DNA of 25,416 nucleotides, taken from NCBI GenBank assembly GCA_902494135.1, contig CABUSE010000003.1:1-25416 (forward strand). The letters run 5' to 3'. The position numbers were made by a program, and so were the translations under genes. The DNA comes from an uncultured Collinsella sp. Lineage in GTDB: Bacteria; Actinomycetota; Coriobacteriia; Coriobacteriales; Coriobacteriaceae. Below the pieces are notes generated by a model that saw nothing but the letters and a program-made list of their open reading frames with translations, was not told the DNA's origin and did no database searches. Below are positions 22,528-25,416 of the stretch, piece after piece. The stretch's first letter is position 1; the number at the start of each line of letters is the position of its first letter.

Positions 22528-25194
22528 ATGACACCTCTCGCAAAACGTCTCCCGCGCGAGCTGCGCCGCAATATCGGCAAGTACCTGGGCATCTTTTTGC
22601 TTATGTGCGGAAGCATCGCTCTCACCTCGGGATTTTTGCTCGCAGCGCATTCCATCGGCTGCCTTATCGATGACATGCGCGATGCGTACGCGATTGAGGA
22701 CGGCCGCGTGACCACCCCCTTCGAGGCTACCGACGATCAACTCAAGGCCGCCGAGGATGCAGCCGGCGACGTCGGCGGCGTCACGCTCTACAAGAATTTC
22801 TCCATCGACGCCATCATCAAAAAGACCGCCGGCGACGACGGCACCAAGCGCACGCTGCGCACCTATGCGCACCGCGCTAAGGTGGACATTGCGTCCTACT
22901 GTGAGGGCAAGGAACCCAAAGCGGATGACGAGGTGGCCATCGACCGTGTCTTTGCCACCAATAACAACCTGTCCGTGGGTGATAAAGTCGAGCTCGAGGG
23001 TCGCACCTACACCATTTGCGGCATCATGACCCAGCCCGATAGTCAGGCGCTGTTCCTCAACAATTCGGACTTTACGGTGAACACCATCACGTACGGCGTG
23101 GCCGAGGTCACCGATGGCGGCTTTGCCGCGCTCGAAGATGCCGGCGGCGCACCCGCCTACACCTACTCCTTCACCTTTACCGATCGCGACCTCCCCACCG
23201 CGGACCGCATCGACGCCGAGCAAGATATGGTCGAGGCACTGACCGACGCCGATGCGCGCGTGGACGATCTGACCGACGCCGATTCCAACCAGGGCATTGG
23301 CTACGCGCGCGACGACGTAGACGGCGACTCCATGATGTGGATGACGCTGCTCGACATCATCATCGTGATCATGGCGTTCGTCTTTGTGGTCCTTACCGAC
23401 GCCACCATCGAGGAGGAGAGCGCCATCATCGGCACGCTGCTCGCCAGCGGCTATCGTCGACGCGAGATCGTGCTGCACTACCTTGCGCTTCCCGCCATCG
23501 TGGGCGTGGTCGCGGCGCTTTTGGGCACTGCGCTCGGCGTCGTGTTCTTTACCGAGCCCATGCGCAGCCTCTATTACGGCTCGTACAGCCTGCCGCCCTT
23601 CCAGGTGTACTGGAGCTGGGAGATCTTTGTGAAGTGCGCCGTGGTTCCCGCCGCCGCGCTCGTCCTCATCACGCTGGTGGGTCTGCTTCGCAAGATGGGC
23701 AAGACGCCGTTGCAGTTCCTTCGTCACGAGTCGAGCGGCAAATCGGGCACCAAGCGCGGCCTGCGGCTGCCGGAGCGCATGGGCTTTGTCTCGCGCTTCC
23801 GCTTGCGTATCTTCCTGCGCAATCTGGGCAACTTCGCCACACTCTTCGTGGGCATTGCATTTGCGTCGCTACTGCTGCTCTTTGGCCTGGCGATTCTGCC
23901 CACGATGACGCACTATGCGGACAACCTCGAGACAAGCCTGGTCGCCGAGCACCAGTACACGCTCAAGGCGCCGTTGGAGCTCGAGGGCACTGCCGAGGAG
24001 CGCGAGCAGTGGTCGGCACTCGAGCGCTTGCAGTCGGTTGACGGCGCGCTGCTTTCCGCCACTCAGGATGCCGATGACGAGCTTGACGACGCGGCCGATG
24101 CGGCGCGGGCGGCAGCCGATGCCGCGACCGCATCTCCGTCTGCCGAGAGCCTGGCCGCGGCGCAGGACGCGCTCGCCAAGGTCCAGGACAAGAAGGATGC
24201 GCTTTATGCGCGCCTCGATGACCTTGCCGATGCCCTCGGCTGCAACCGCGACGAGGCTATCGACCTGATTGACAAGGCCTCTAAGATTGACACCGACAAC
24301 GACGATATCCACCCGGTCAATACGACCGATAACGGCGCGGGCGCAATCGCACAGGCCGAGAAATACGCCGTCTACCAGCTGCAATACGATCGCGGCGACG
24401 GAAATGGCGAGGAGACGATTTCCGTCTACGGCATTTCATCCGATTCACGCTATTGGAAAGACCTCAACGTCGGCGACGGCCGTGTCGTCTTTGGCGGCGG
24501 CCTACTCGACAAGTTCGGCTGGAGCGAGGGCCAGAAGGTCACGCTCAGCGACAAGTACGAGGGCAAGAATTATTCCTTTGAGTACGCGGGCAAGGACTGT
24601 GCCTGGGGCTCCAAGTCGGATATGAATGTCTATATGAGCATCGACGACTTTAACGAGCTGTTCGACAACGACGCCACCTACTTTAACGGCTATGCGAGCA
24701 ACAAGAAGCTCGACCTCGATGCTCGTTACTTTGCCGGCGACACCACGCCCGACGACATGCGCGCCGTGGGCGACCAGTTCATCGGCATGATGAGCAAAAT
24801 GATCGGCATGATGGTTGGGCTTGCGGTGTTCATCTTCGTGCTGTTTATGTACCTGCTGACCAAGGCTGTGATCGACCACAGCGCCCGTTCGATCAGCTAC
24901 ATGAAAGTCTTTGGCTATCGCGATAGCGAGATTTCGCATCTGTACATCCGCTCGATCACATTGTGCGTGGCAGCGTCACTCGTGCTGAGCCTGCCGGTCA
25001 TTATTGGCTCGCTCACGGCCATCTTCCGCTCGATGTTGCTCGCCTACAACGGCAATATCGAGATCTACGTGCCCGCTTGGTCCATGGCGGCGTGCGCAGG
25101 AATCGGCTTTGCGACCTACCTGGTCGTGGCACTGCTGCACACGCGCTCCATCAAGCGCGTCAGCTTGGCCGAAGCCCTCAAAGTGCAGGAGTAG
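22528..25194 (+). CDS. Large FtsX/MacB-family ABC permease with external coiled coil
   Basis: An 888-residue permease with two FtsX units. Hydrophobic segments lie near 18-40, 269-290, 322-341, 368-387, 435-460, 758-780, 810-830 and 853-872, giving eight spans. The first external domain covers about 41-265 and the second about 461-755. The second contains an Ala/Asp-rich helical stretch (about 504-590, DDELDDAADAARAAADAA and following) predicted by eye to be a coiled coil. Such permeases act by mechanotransmission on lipids, peptides or cell-wall enzymes, or export peptides. The start is ATG 22528 rather than the in-frame TTG 22513, since the latter lies inside the ATPase gene; its ribosome binding site (AGGCGG) is weak, consistent with coupling to the gene before it. 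Confidence 0.88.
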   Translation: MTPLAKRLPRELRRNIGKYLGIFLLMCGSIALTSGFLLAAHSIGCLIDDMRDAYAIEDGRVTTPFEATDDQLKAAEDAAGDVGGVTLYKNFSIDAIIKKTAGDDGTKRTLRTYAHRAKVDIASYCEGKEPKADDEVAIDRVFATNNNLSVGDKVELEGRTYTICGIMTQPDSQALFLNNSDFTVNTITYGVAEVTDGGFAALEDAGGAPAYTYSFTFTDRDLPTADRIDAEQDMVEALTDADARVDDLTDADSNQGIGYARDDVDGDSMMWMTLLDIIIVIMAFVFVVLTDATIEEESAIIGTLLASGYRRREIVLHYLALPAIVGVVAALLGTALGVVFFTEPMRSLYYGSYSLPPFQVYWSWEIFVKCAVVPAAALVLITLVGLLRKMGKTPLQFLRHESSGKSGTKRGLRLPERMGFVSRFRLRIFLRNLGNFATLFVGIAFASLLLLFGLAILPTMTHYADNLETSLVAEHQYTLKAPLELEGTAEEREQWSALERLQSVDGALLSATQDADDELDDAADAARAAADAATASPSAESLAAAQDALAKVQDKKDALYARLDDLADALGCNRDEAIDLIDKASKIDTDNDDIHPVNTTDNGAGAIAQAEKYAVYQLQYDRGDGNGEETISVYGISSDSRYWKDLNVGDGRVVFGGGLLDKFGWSEGQKVTLSDKYEGKNYSFEYAGKDCAWGSKSDMNVYMSIDDFNELFDNDATYFNGYASNKKLDLDARYFAGDTTPDDMRAVGDQFIGMMSKMIGMMVGLAVFIFVLFMYLLTKAVIDHSARSISYMKVFGYRDSEISHLYIRSITLCVAASLVLSLPVIIGSLTAIFRSMLLAYNGNIEIYVPAWSMAACAGIGFATYLVVALLHTRSIKRVSLAEALKVQE

Positions 25195-25200
25195 CCATCG

Positions 25201-25253
25201 GGGACAGTCCTTGCCATTCGTCGGCTCGCCGGCCGGCTGGCAAGGACTGTCCC
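25201..25253. repeat. Palindrome D2 after the FtsX permease
   Basis: GGGACAGTCCTTGCCA (25201-25216) and its exact complement (25238-25253) form a 16-bp perfect stem with a GC-rich 21-nt loop, 6 bases after the permease stop. There is no T-run. It shares the GGGGACA start with D1. Confidence 0.75.
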
Positions 25254-25284
25254 TAACTGCCGGGCGGCGAAAGAGTGTCCCTTG

Positions 25285-25307
25285 CGACTGGTCATTTAAG
25301 AACGTCC
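25285..25307 (+). repeat. Solo half-copy of repeat D1
   Basis: A 23-nt segment starting cGACTGGTCATT matches 21679-21701 except for one C/T change. Its partner arm is absent, so this is a half or decayed copy of D1. Confidence 0.7.
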
Positions 25308-25320
25308 ATTACAGTCGAAA

Positions 25321-25351
25321 TTGTCAGCCTGGGACCATCTCGGGCTACGAT
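25321..25351 (+). promoter_or_regulatory. Weak candidate promoter for a gene beyond the window
   Basis: TTGTCA (25321-25326) and TACGAT (25346-25351) with a 19-base spacer. The spacing is long and no start codon with a ribosome binding site follows before the window ends, so this is tentative. Confidence 0.2.
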
Positions 25352-25416
25352 TGAGGCGCGCCCAGAACGGGCCGCCGACCGGGCGCCCGCGCACGGCCGA
25401 ACGTCCCTGCCCCCGA

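Overview
The window is high-GC DNA from an anaerobic gut actinobacterium, most likely a Collinsella-type member of the Coriobacteriia. This is inferred from base composition, actinobacterial codon use, a ferredoxin-type Ech hydrogenase, a large LPXTG pilin-like adhesin and many short intergenic palindromes. No rRNA or marker gene is present to confirm it.

Layout. (1) 1-2024: 3' part of a flavin/Fe-S old-yellow-enzyme reductase (the start lies before the window), closed by a clear terminator. (2) 2141-2464: AT-richer gene-free stretch, then an orphan IS3/IS150 OrfA-like double-HTH protein (2465-2869) with its own terminator. (3) 3050-8706: a tight five-gene operon in the exact Ech order. EchA and EchB are joined in one 960-residue membrane protein, followed by EchC, EchD, EchE and EchF. 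EchE keeps all four NiFe cysteines and EchF carries two 4Fe-4S motifs, so this should be a working H2-evolving, ion-pumping, ferredoxin-linked hydrogenase. EchC and EchD carry unusual Ala-rich tails. (4) 8707-9433: 727 bases without a gene, packed with nested palindromic elements and a cluster of TGTCTCA motifs. (5) 9434-15742: a 2102-residue secreted, sortase-anchored adhesin with a vWA domain and ten pilin-type isopeptide domains. (6) 15743-16346: terminator and a second set of the same palindromic elements. (7) 16347-18118 (minus): LuxR-type response regulator and its histidine kinase, with overlapping stop and start. (8) 18316-21643 (plus): divergent DrrA-type ABC ATPase plus two ABC-2 permeases, probably controlled by that two-component system. 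(9) 21806-25194: MacB/LolD-type ATPase and an 888-residue FtsX-type permease. (10) Both ABC units are followed by palindromes of another repeat group.

The least explained material is the repeat system flanking the adhesin. Four hairpin elements of about 150-160 bp (two each of families A and B, with 24-30 bp terminal inverted repeats) all carry the same 15-nt motif at their centre. They are interleaved with three copies of a 31-nt TGATC...GGATCA module, in the order B-M-A-M, adhesin, A-M-B. I do not recognise these elements as a named family. Structured RNA/attenuator, MITE-like element and recombination substrate are all open.
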